Assembly (NCBI GenBank): GCA_902767775.1
Contig: CACXIP010000001.1
Coordinates: 124,001-188,000, forward strand
Origin: an uncultured Prevotellaceae bacterium
Lineage (GTDB): Bacteria > Bacteroidota > Bacteroidia > Bacteroidales > Bacteroidaceae
DNA length: 64,000 nt
Reading direction: 5' to 3'
Both the position numbers and the translations under genes were made by a program. Of this stretch, positions 55,290 to 63,105 are shown in pieces (positions within the stretch are counted from its first letter, which is position 1; each line of letters begins with the position of its first letter). The notes beneath the pieces were generated by a model that made no database searches, was not told the DNA's origin, and was given only the letters and a program-made list of their open reading frames with translations.

Positions 55290-58127
55290 CTATGCTTTTT
55301 TTACAGGTAAAGTGATGGTAAAATCACTGTATTCATCTTTGACAGACTTGACTTGGATGTCTCCGCCATGGTTCTGAACAATCTCCTTGCTTAGGTAGAG
55401 TCCGACGCCGGCAGCCTCGCTGGTGGTCTTGGTGGTGAAGAAGGGGTCGAATATTTTGTCTATGATAGTTTCCTCGATGCCAATACCGTTGTCACGGATG
55501 CTGATATGGATGGCGTTTCTCTGTTGGGTGATTTCCAAGGATATCTTCGGGGTGTACGCACTGTCCTTGCTCTCGCCCAAACGACATTTTTGGGCTTTCT
55601 TGACTACAGCATAGATGGCGTTGCCCAAGAGGCTCATGATGGCCTTGCTCAGTTGGTCGGCGTTGCCGTTGATGAGCAAGGGCGTTTCAGTGTCGTTGAA
55701 GACAGTGCTTATGTTGTAATCCCTGATTTCCTGACTGAAATACTCATGCAGCATCTCTTTGTCCTGACGGATGACAGCCATAAGGTCCATGGCTACTATG
55801 CCGCCCGACCTGTCTTTAAGCATCTCTTCCATCGCTTTCAGTGTCCTTGAGGTGTTCTGTCCGTGTTCGCCTACTTTTTGGAGGTTGCCCTTGAGCATAT
55901 CCAGCACATCTATCGTGTCTTCGTAATTATCTTCGTCCATATGCTCCTTCTCGTCTTCCACATTAGCCTTGGCATCCTTCACCAGTCCCTCAGAGAGTTT
56001 TGCGAAATTGATGATGTAGTTCAAAGGATTGAGGATGCGGTCAATGAGTCCCTGGGTCAGTTTGCCCGCAGTGGCCATCTTCTCCAACCTCACGACTTCT
56101 GCCGAGCGCTCTTTCACAATGGCCTCCAGTCTGTATTTCTCTTTCTCCAGTCTTCGCATGCGCAGTTGGAAGAGCGCATAGACTAGTGCTGTCAGTATCA
56201 GCAGATAGAGCAGGTTCATATACCACCTGTAGTAGAATGGGGCGCTGATATGAAATTTGATGCTCGTGATGTCAGTGATGTGATTGATGGGGTCGCGTGC
56301 CTGAACGAAAAACGTGTAGTCGCCGTAGGTCAGGTTGGCGAAGCTTGCTGAAGTGTTGCTGCTCCAATTGCTCCAACTGCCATTGTTCAGCTTGTAACGG
56401 TAAACCGTTTGTGATTTAAAGGAGGGATAGTCTATAGAGAAAGTGAAATGCAGGTTGTTTTCGTTGTGGCTGAGCTTGGGCAGCATTTCGGGCATTTCCC
56501 CAAATCCTCCCCATAAGACACTGTCGCTGCCCAATCTTACTGAGCGTATGTAGAGTTTCGGTATCGTGTTGATGGTGGGGTCTTCCCCTTGGGTGTTGAT
56601 GATGGTCAGCCCATTGTCGTTTCCCAACCATATCTCATTTTGTCGTGCGTAGATGGTTTGGATGGACAGTGTGTTGATGAGGAACAGCAGCTGGTCCATG
56701 TCAGCCAGTCTTTTGCCATCCTTCCATCTGTATAATTTTTTCCCCTCGTTGTCGGTCAGCCAGGTGATGCCTTTTTCATCGACGTATGACACCAGAGGGT
56801 AGGGGAAAGGAGTGGTGTCTTCGGCGCTGATGATGGTTGCCTTTCCATCTGTCATCACTATGGTCTGCATGGTTTCAGCCCTGCCCTTTGCATTGTATAT
56901 ATGGAAGGTGCTTTCCTCGGCTTTTTTGTACCACACCGTCCCATAAAGGCTTTGTGCCCAGATGGTTCCTGTCTTGTCTTTTACGATTTTCCTGACATTT
57001 GCCATGTTGCACAGCTTCTTTTTGTTCTTTCCGTCGGGTTGAATCTGATAGACACCATCTGTCTCACCGCTGTAGATATGGGTGCCCTCATCATACAAAG
57101 CCATAGAGTTGGTGTTGGTCAGATGTCGGACAATCCCATTGGGATAGATTTGGAAAATACCTTCCGCTGTCGCTGCCAGCAGTCCATTTCCGCTCTTTTT
57201 CAGTTCCCAACAGGCATGTCTTACTTCTGGGACAATCTCGAAACAGTAGCCATTCTGGCGGAAAAGCCCCTCATCGGTGCCTGCGTAGATTTTTCCGTTG
57301 AGGGACTCGATGGAGAAGACCGAGCCGGTAAGTCCTTCATATGGGGTAAAATGTGAGATGCCCGTCGGAACGTGAATGACGAAAATACCCTTTCCTGTGG
57401 CTCCCCAAAGATGGCCGCGCCCGTCATAGGCGGTATAGGCCACATTGTTGGAACAAAGACCATTGTCTTCGGTGATGGTGTAGAGCGTTTGGCCTTTGTC
57501 GTCGGCAATGGCAATGCCAGCATTCTTTCTCACTATTGCCTGGAGTCCATGGTCCAATGACACGGTCTGTACGGTGTCGTTTTTAATCACTTCTTTTTCT
57601 CCCCTTTCCAAAGCATCTGTGTTCACTACATCGAGCACACCCATTTTGAGTGATTCCTTGTCAACTTCCTTCTTTACAGAAACTTTGTCGTCCTTTACCC
57701 GATAGATGATGCCATTGTCGGCGATGAACAGCAGTTCTCCGTCATGTTCGTAGATTTCTGTTACCTCACCCCTAAACAGGTCGGAAAGTCCGATTCTTTT
57801 CAGTGCAATATCACCGTTGGCTTTTCTTACTACCTTGCCAAAGTAGTTGTAGCCGCCCACCCAGATGGTGTTGTCTTTTGCTCTGAAGACTACGGTTGAC
57901 CGTGTGATGCCTGGTGTATGGATAATGCGCCATTCCGCATAGTCATAATAGAGCAAGCCTTCGAAATTGGCCACATACACATTGCCGTTCTCATCGGTTT
58001 CGATGTCGTAGTTGGTGTTGTTGGCGTGATATTCTTCCGCAGTGTAATTGCGGATGAATGGGATACCTTGTCCATAGGCAGCGGTCATGAGGAGCAGGAC
58101 CGTCAGAGCGGTGAGGAGTCTTTTCAT
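55290..58127 (-). CDS. Beta-propeller/Y_Y_Y sensor with degenerate histidine-kinase module
   Basis: 945 residues from ATG 58127 (signal peptide to AAYGQ). A periplasmic two-component-regulator propeller fills about 25-540, followed by a Y_Y_Y domain (about 560-635), one transmembrane helix (LLYLLILTALVYALFQL), a coiled-coil and a kinase module. The H-box reads TQGLIDRILNPLNYIINF: Asp696 (codon 56040-56042) stands where the His should be. The ATPase domain is intact (NAIYAVVKKA, DNGIGIEE, FFTTKT, GVGLYL). There is no receiver or AraC output, unlike classic hybrid sensors of this phylum. It overlaps the upstream gene by four bases. Confidence 0.9.
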   Translation of the reverse strand: MKRLLTALTVLLLMTAAYGQGIPFIRNYTAEEYHANNTNYDIETDENGNVYVANFEGLLYYDYAEWRIIHTPGITRSTVVFRAKDNTIWVGGYNYFGKVVRKANGDIALKRIGLSDLFRGEVTEIYEHDGELLFIADNGIIYRVKDDKVSVKKEVDKESLKMGVLDVVNTDALERGEKEVIKNDTVQTVSLDHGLQAIVRKNAGIAIADDKGQTLYTITEDNGLCSNNVAYTAYDGRGHLWGATGKGIFVIHVPTGISHFTPYEGLTGSVFSIESLNGKIYAGTDEGLFRQNGYCFEIVPEVRHACWELKKSGNGLLAATAEGIFQIYPNGIVRHLTNTNSMALYDEGTHIYSGETDGVYQIQPDGKNKKKLCNMANVRKIVKDKTGTIWAQSLYGTVWYKKAEESTFHIYNAKGRAETMQTIVMTDGKATIISAEDTTPFPYPLVSYVDEKGITWLTDNEGKKLYRWKDGKRLADMDQLLFLINTLSIQTIYARQNEIWLGNDNGLTIINTQGEDPTINTIPKLYIRSVRLGSDSVLWGGFGEMPEMLPKLSHNENNLHFTFSIDYPSFKSQTVYRYKLNNGSWSNWSSNTSASFANLTYGDYTFFVQARDPINHITDITSIKFHISAPFYYRWYMNLLYLLILTALVYALFQLRMRRLEKEKYRLEAIVKERSAEVVRLEKMATAGKLTQGLIDRILNPLNYIINFAKLSEGLVKDAKANVEDEKEHMDEDNYEDTIDVLDMLKGNLQKVGEHGQNTSRTLKAMEEMLKDRSGGIVAMDLMAVIRQDKEMLHEYFSQEIRDYNISTVFNDTETPLLINGNADQLSKAIMSLLGNAIYAVVKKAQKCRLGESKDSAYTPKISLEITQQRNAIHISIRDNGIGIEETIIDKIFDPFFTTKTTSEAAGVGLYLSKEIVQNHGGDIQVKSVKDEYSDFTITLPVKKA

Positions 58128-59758
58128 GGGCCCACCTCCTTTTCTTTTGTTCCTATGAATGACTCGTAGGGCACATTTTGACCGATGAAGTAATTCCATT
58201 CATCATGGGTCAGGTTGCGCTTTATTTTTTTCTTGATAGTATCTATCATGATGGGTACAGAGATGTTGACGGCAGTAAGATTGCCTTTGGCATCACCCAC
58301 CCAGAATGTGCTTTTTGCCGTATTGTAGCAGAAGTGCAAAATCCAATTGTTGGATTCAATCAGCATCATGGGTTCTACTTTTTCATTGTCGGCTATCCAT
58401 AGGTTCACACTCCCGTCATAGCTGGCTGAGAAGAGGCGGCGTCCGTTGAGCTTCATTTTTGAAATGCGCGAACGATGACCGATGAGTTTTTGTGCCTTTC
58501 CTTTCTTGTCAATAATCCAGATGGTACCGTCGCTCATGCCGTAGGCCTCAATACCCGTGTTTTTTGATTCGCAGTAGGCTGTTACAGTCCCAGGTACAGG
58601 CACTTTTCGGGTGTCGTAGTTGTCGAGGCCTTTCACCAAGTGCATCATGCCTTGGTCATCGAAGAGCAATGGCAGTCCTTCCTTGCGTGAACCATAGGTG
58701 ATACGGAAAGGAAGTTGTTTGGAACTGCTGACCACCTTTTGCTTCAGGTCGACCAAGGCAAGGGCTCTCTCACCTACGACCAGCATGCTCTTCTCGTTGA
58801 GGTCGTGTAGCCGCATGGGGTGCTCTACCTTGTCGAGTTCCAATGTCTTGATGGTCTTAAGGTCTTGGGAAACGATGACCAGATGTCCAGAGCGGCTGAC
58901 AGCATAGATGTTGCCTGATGTCTGATCGATAATCACATCGCGGAAGTCAAACTTGTTGTTGTTGAAGAGAATCCTTGAGTGCAGCCGATTGCCTTGCCTT
59001 TCATTCAGGATAATTTCACCGTAGTTGCTGACTGAAACAAGAGTGTTGTCTTTTCCCGGCAAATATTCCATGTTCATCACAGCGCCTACGTGTTGCGTCC
59101 ATGTGACCTTGCTCTGACTCTGTTGCATGAGCGATTGGAAAACAGCAGGGTAATAGACGTCACCTTTGTAGCGTGAGGTGTAAAGGTAGGATGCATAACT
59201 CAACAGGTTGGCAATATCATCATTTCCGGCTTGGGCTTGGATGGTGGATATTGAACCTAAGGAGCGACCAAGGGCGATGTAGCTCAGCGTGTCGGCCTTA
59301 TGCTTTGAAAACTCTGCTTGAATACGCTGATGTTCTGCCAATTTCCGCTGTTGTTCTGCTACACCTCGTTGCTCTTCTGCCTCTTTTCGCTGTTCCTCTG
59401 CAACCGCTGTGGCTTCAAGTGCTTTTTTCTCTGAAGCAATGGCATTGTGCTCTGCATCAATGGCGTTGAGGCGCTCTATTTCAGAGCGCTGGCGCATCTC
59501 ATTGGCAATCCTCGTCTGCTGGAGGGCTTCCTCGCGCTTTTCGTCGGAGATTTCTCTTTGCTCGTTGGCTATCTCCTCCATTTGGGCGCTGACGCTCCTG
59601 TCCACAGCCGACCGCATCTCTTGCTTCTTCAACCGCTCAATCTGAGCTTGAAGGTCTTCTGCCTTCTTGTGCTCAGAATGCCAGCCAAAAATAGCCGTAG
59701 CTGCGGTTGCTGCCAGCAAGATACCTGCACAAGCCGTTATGATTTGCTTTCTGTCCAC
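58124..59758 (-). CDS. Membrane-anchored coiled-coil and WD40-like propeller protein
   Basis: 544 residues, GTG start at 59758, 12 bases after the upstream stop. An N-terminal transmembrane helix (IITACAGILLAATAATAIFG) is followed by a long charged coiled-coil (about 30-155) with EQR/EEQR heptads, then a short helical linker with a TPR-like feel, and a WD40/quinoprotein-like beta-propeller (about 215-520; blades end in motifs such as GSVNLWIAD and STFWVGDAKGNL). No enzymatic motif. The coiled-coil/propeller part may face the cytoplasm and act as a scaffold; topology is inferred. Confidence 0.75.
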   Translation of the reverse strand: MDRKQIITACAGILLAATAATAIFGWHSEHKKAEDLQAQIERLKKQEMRSAVDRSVSAQMEEIANEQREISDEKREEALQQTRIANEMRQRSEIERLNAIDAEHNAIASEKKALEATAVAEEQRKEAEEQRGVAEQQRKLAEHQRIQAEFSKHKADTLSYIALGRSLGSISTIQAQAGNDDIANLLSYASYLYTSRYKGDVYYPAVFQSLMQQSQSKVTWTQHVGAVMNMEYLPGKDNTLVSVSNYGEIILNERQGNRLHSRILFNNNKFDFRDVIIDQTSGNIYAVSRSGHLVIVSQDLKTIKTLELDKVEHPMRLHDLNEKSMLVVGERALALVDLKQKVVSSSKQLPFRITYGSRKEGLPLLFDDQGMMHLVKGLDNYDTRKVPVPGTVTAYCESKNTGIEAYGMSDGTIWIIDKKGKAQKLIGHRSRISKMKLNGRRLFSASYDGSVNLWIADNEKVEPMMLIESNNWILHFCYNTAKSTFWVGDAKGNLTAVNISVPIMIDTIKKKIKRNLTHDEWNYFIGQNVPYESFIGTKEKEVGP

Positions 59759-59770
59759 GCTGCTTTGTGA

Positions 59771-60934
59771 TTAAAGTCGTTTGATGGCGAGCAGCGTGAT
59801 GTCGTCGCTTTGTTCTGCATCTTCAGCAAAGACCTTCACATCGGCTTTCACAAGATCTATCATCTGTTGGCAACTTGACAGAGGGGTGCTCTTCAGCAAA
59901 GCCTCCAGGCGTTCCTCGCCATATTCATTACATTCATTGTCGATGGCTTCTGTGACACCATCTGTGTAGAGAAGAAGCATGTCTCCGTGTTCCAGCGTGA
60001 AGGTCTCTTCTGTATAATGATAGCCTTCGACGATACCGGCAATGACGTTATTGCTGAAAGGGAGTTTTTGGAGGCTGCCGTCGGCCTTGAGCACATACGG
60101 TGGATTGTGGCCTGCATTGGTGTAGTTGATCTCGCCAGTCTTCAAGTTGTAGATGCCATAGAAGACAGTGACGAACATACTGTTGACCGATTCCTCAACC
60201 AGGAGATTGTTGGAGTAGGAGATGCATTCCGCGGAATTCACCCCCCTGATGCCTGTGGCACGGATGAGCGTGCGGCAAACAGCCATGAAAATGGCGGCAG
60301 GGACGCCTTTCCCACTGACATCGGCGATGACGAAACCGATGTGCTCATCGTCAATACGGAAAAAATCGTAGAAATCACCACCCACGTCCTTGGCTGAATT
60401 CATCATGGCGGCAATGTCGAGTTGGTGAGCGTTTTCAGGGAACGGAGGGAATATGCGGGGGAGGATAGCTTGCTGGATTTCTCTTGCTACAGCAAGGTCG
60501 CCTTTGATGGACTCCAACTGGATATGTTCCTTCTGCATGGCCTTGATGTAGTTGATTTGCTCGATGGCTTTTTCGATGGTCAGGCTGAGGTCGTCGAGGT
60601 CGATGGGTTTCGTCGCAAAGTCGAAAGCTCCGTTGTTCATCGCCTGGCGTATGTTGCCCATATCGCCATAGGCGGACACCATGATGCACTTCAATGCCGG
60701 ATTCTGCATCTCGTTGATTTTCGTCAACAGAGACAGACCGTCCATTTCAGGCATGTTGATGTCGCTTAGGATGATGTCGAAGTCCTTTTCCTTGAGAAGC
60801 ATTGTGAGTGCCTCCAGTCCATTGTGGGCAAAGTGGAATTCGTATTCTCCTTTCCTGATTTTCCTTCTGAAATATTGTGTCAACAACAGTTCGAGGTCAA
60901 GCTCATCGTCAACACTTAGTATCTTTACAGGCAT
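59771..60934 (-). CDS. Response regulator with PP2C/SpoIIE-type phosphatase output
   Basis: 387 residues from ATG 60934 (MPVKILSVDDE), chosen over an upstream frame without homology. The receiver domain (1-125) has Asp9/Asp10 and phospho-acceptor Asp58 in ILSDINMPEMDG, with Lys in ATKPID. A short coiled-coil links to an RsbU/SpoIIE phosphatase domain (about 165-385): GGDFYDFF, VIADVSGKGVPAAIFMA, LYTDGVTEA and SDDITLLAIK with the metal-binding Asp residues. It should dephosphorylate Ser/Thr on a partner such as an anti-sigma-factor antagonist; none is encoded nearby. First gene of the five-gene operon. Confidence 0.93.
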   Translation of the reverse strand: MPVKILSVDDELDLELLLTQYFRRKIRKGEYEFHFAHNGLEALTMLLKEKDFDIILSDINMPEMDGLSLLTKINEMQNPALKCIMVSAYGDMGNIRQAMNNGAFDFATKPIDLDDLSLTIEKAIEQINYIKAMQKEHIQLESIKGDLAVAREIQQAILPRIFPPFPENAHQLDIAAMMNSAKDVGGDFYDFFRIDDEHIGFVIADVSGKGVPAAIFMAVCRTLIRATGIRGVNSAECISYSNNLLVEESVNSMFVTVFYGIYNLKTGEINYTNAGHNPPYVLKADGSLQKLPFSNNVIAGIVEGYHYTEETFTLEHGDMLLLYTDGVTEAIDNECNEYGEERLEALLKSTPLSSCQQMIDLVKADVKVFAEDAEQSDDITLLAIKRL

Positions 60935-60961
60935 ATTTTTAGTTTTGTTAGGTTCAGTTTG

Positions 60962-60969
60962 CGAAAATA
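60962..60969 (-). promoter_or_regulatory. -7 element of the signalling operon
   Basis: On the minus strand TATTTTCG (one mismatch) lies 27 bases upstream of the ATG at 60934. The -33 region is a T-run without a clear TTTG. Confidence 0.45.
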
Positions 60970-61041
60970 AGAAAAAAAAATAGATTAACGCCAAAGAAAT
61001 CAAGAAATCACATAAAAAGTTCGTTTTTGTTTCCTTAATTA

Positions 61042-62220
61042 TCAGTTTTCGTTGTCTTCTTTGAAGATATCAAAGATTGCCGGAAGGTGTGAGAGCATGA
61101 TTTCCTGTTGCCGTTCTTTGTCAGAACTGAGCCTAAGGTACCATGAGCCAGGCAAGGTAACCCATGCGATGCTGTCGGGCTGTGATGAGGTGGTGGAGAG
61201 ATGAAGTGTTGCTTCCATATTGGGGAATCCACCACCAGACTGTTGGTCATAATTCTTCTCATCAGGATCGTCACCTTTGTCGTATATCTCCATGTAGCAC
61301 TTGTAGCTGACTTCGCTAGGGTACATGGTTCCGTCGGATAGTGCAGTGTAACTGACGTGATAGGTTCGGTTCCATTTGTCAATACGGTATCCGGATATGG
61401 CACGTGCCATCGATAGAAGGAGGGGTGAAATGCGCTCTCGCTTGTTGGTCTCGGTGCCTGTGATGCGGTATGCCGAGCTGATGACACAGCGTGCAGTGTC
61501 GATGACGATACGTCCACGGTCATCGTTGTGCTTTTTTGAACGGAACACCAGTTCCAGCTCGTTCTTGTTGTCACTCTTGAATTCTCCGTTCTCACTGAAA
61601 CGATGGGAGTTGATGAAACCTCCGTCGAGTTCGTCGACAAAGTCTTCATAGAGCATGCGTCTAAGATTGGCCACATCAGTAAGTTGAGTGCTGTCAGCAC
61701 TGGTGATGTGTCCCTCCGTCTGGCTAAGGCTGTAGCGATTGTGCTCAAGACTCTTCATCTGCATCAAGCCTTTCGACTGATAGGAATAATAGGAGTGGCG
61801 GTCGATGCTTTGAGTCTGATAGTCATAACTGAGCACACGAGACTGTGAGAAATATACCTTTTGCTTGTTTTTTACCACCTGCCTGAGTTTCTCTCTAATC
61901 CATTTGGGTTCGATGTTGAGCACGATTACTTCAGCGGTTTCCCGATAGCGGGGAGTAAGAAAAATGGTGTCGGAAAGGTTGGTTGCCACTTTGCGCTCAT
62001 AATTGAGGTGAGAGAAGGTAAGCCGCTTGAATTCAAAGTTGATGACGGCTTCTCCCATGTCATTGCTGATGGCGGAATAGAATTTCCCGTTCTCTTTTGT
62101 GTAGATGCTCGCCTGTGCGATGGGGGCGTGTGTATCTTTGTCTGCCACAACTACTCGATGCTGAGCATTCGTAGTGAGTGCGGTCAATGCGGTGATGAGG
62201 AGGATAGGCCACTTTTTCAT
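61042..62220 (-). CDS. Exported protein with carboxypeptidase-regulatory-like N-terminal domain
   Basis: 392 residues. Signal peptide (to TTNA), then a CarboxypepD_reg-like beta-sandwich (about 20-95: HRVVVADKDTHAPIAQASIY, SNDMGEAVINFEF, LTFSHLNYE). The rest (about 110-380) resembles Bacteroidota proteins that follow this domain in place of a TonB receptor barrel, with SYYSYQSKGLMQMKSLEHN and SSAYRITGTETNKRER segments. Probably periplasm-facing or outer-membrane associated. Function unknown. A TATCTTTG element (62242-62249) precedes it. It could be regulated with the operon downstream, but a 107-base gap separates them. Confidence 0.7.
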   Translation of the reverse strand: MKKWPILLITALTALTTNAQHRVVVADKDTHAPIAQASIYTKENGKFYSAISNDMGEAVINFEFKRLTFSHLNYERKVATNLSDTIFLTPRYRETAEVIVLNIEPKWIREKLRQVVKNKQKVYFSQSRVLSYDYQTQSIDRHSYYSYQSKGLMQMKSLEHNRYSLSQTEGHITSADSTQLTDVANLRRMLYEDFVDELDGGFINSHRFSENGEFKSDNKNELELVFRSKKHNDDRGRIVIDTARCVISSAYRITGTETNKRERISPLLLSMARAISGYRIDKWNRTYHVSYTALSDGTMYPSEVSYKCYMEIYDKGDDPDEKNYDQQSGGGFPNMEATLHLSTTSSQPDSIAWVTLPGSWYLRLSSDKERQQEIMLSHLPAIFDIFKEDNEN

Positions 62221-62317
62221 AATGAATAATCATTCTTGGTGCAAAGATACTTTAAATAATTGGCCAAATCATCAATTTCGGACAGTTTTTTCCCTGTTAG
62301 CTTTTTCCGGCAAATTG

Positions 62318-62349
62318 TTTGGAGGAGTAGGGGTTCTTTCGTAACTTTG
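62318..62349 (+). promoter_or_regulatory. Promoter of the MetH activation-domain gene
   Basis: TTTG (62318-62321), 20 bp, TAACTTTG (62342-62349), giving a leader of about 75 bases. I saw no SAM or cobalamin riboswitch in it. Confidence 0.7.
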
Positions 62350-62431
62350 TCCCTGCCAATGATTCAGACATAAGGGCAAATTATTCATCATATTCAAGTG
62401 GTATAAATGTGATAACATACAAAAACTGATA

Positions 62432-63103
62432 ATGACCCATAAGATATTGTCATTCAAAGATTTGAGTATATTCCCAGAAGATGTTTTCCGTCAGATGGGA
62501 TATGCCGAAACACCACCTTCTTCTCAGGTGATGGCCATGACCAAGGAGGTGATTCGGCAAGCGGAGATGGTGGTGCGGCCAAGTTTTGGGTTCGTCACCG
62601 TTGATGCCCAGTTGCAGGGTCATTTGTTGTCGGTAGGTGATGTCGCAATGCACATTGGGAGAATCATAGCCAAACAGTTGGCAGAATCCGAGGCTTTTAC
62701 TTTTTTTGTGGCTACGGCAGGCAAAGAGATAGAGTCGCTGCAGCAAAAAATGTTGTCGCAAGGCGACACGGTGAGCGCATACATCATCGATGCCTTGGGC
62801 AGTGTGGTGGTTGAACGATGTGCCGACCTCATGGAGGGTTACCTTCAGGAGAGTATTGATAAATTGGGATGGAAACACACCAACCGTTTCAGTCCAGGAT
62901 ACTGCCAATGGCCTGTCAGCGAACAGCCAAAGGTCTTTGGCTTGTTGGGAAATGCAACCTGTGGGGTGACGCTCAATGCACAATGCATGATGAAACCTGT
63001 GAAATCGGTGAGTGGTGTCATCGGACTGGGGAGCAAGGTGCGTCACATGGACTACACCTGTGGAATCTGCGGGTTGCGCGACTGCCTATACCGCAAATGC
63101 TGA
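62432..63103 (+). CDS. Stand-alone methionine synthase activation domain protein
   Basis: 223 residues matching the C-terminal activation domain of cobalamin-dependent methionine synthase (MetH). HTNRFSPGYCQWPVSEQ holds the SAM-binding RxSPGY motif; VIGLGSKVRHM and a Cys-rich end (CGICGLRDCLYRKC) follow. The domain re-methylates oxidised cob(II)alamin using SAM and flavodoxin. A separate activation protein has precedent in Thermotoga maritima. Its partner is the corrinoid protein encoded convergently at 63106, two bases away. Confidence 0.88.
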   Translation: MTHKILSFKDLSIFPEDVFRQMGYAETPPSSQVMAMTKEVIRQAEMVVRPSFGFVTVDAQLQGHLLSVGDVAMHIGRIIAKQLAESEAFTFFVATAGKEIESLQQKMLSQGDTVSAYIIDALGSVVVERCADLMEGYLQESIDKLGWKHTNRFSPGYCQWPVSEQPKVFGLLGNATCGVTLNAQCMMKPVKSVSGVIGLGSKVRHMDYTCGICGLRDCLYRKC

Positions 63104-63105
63104 AC

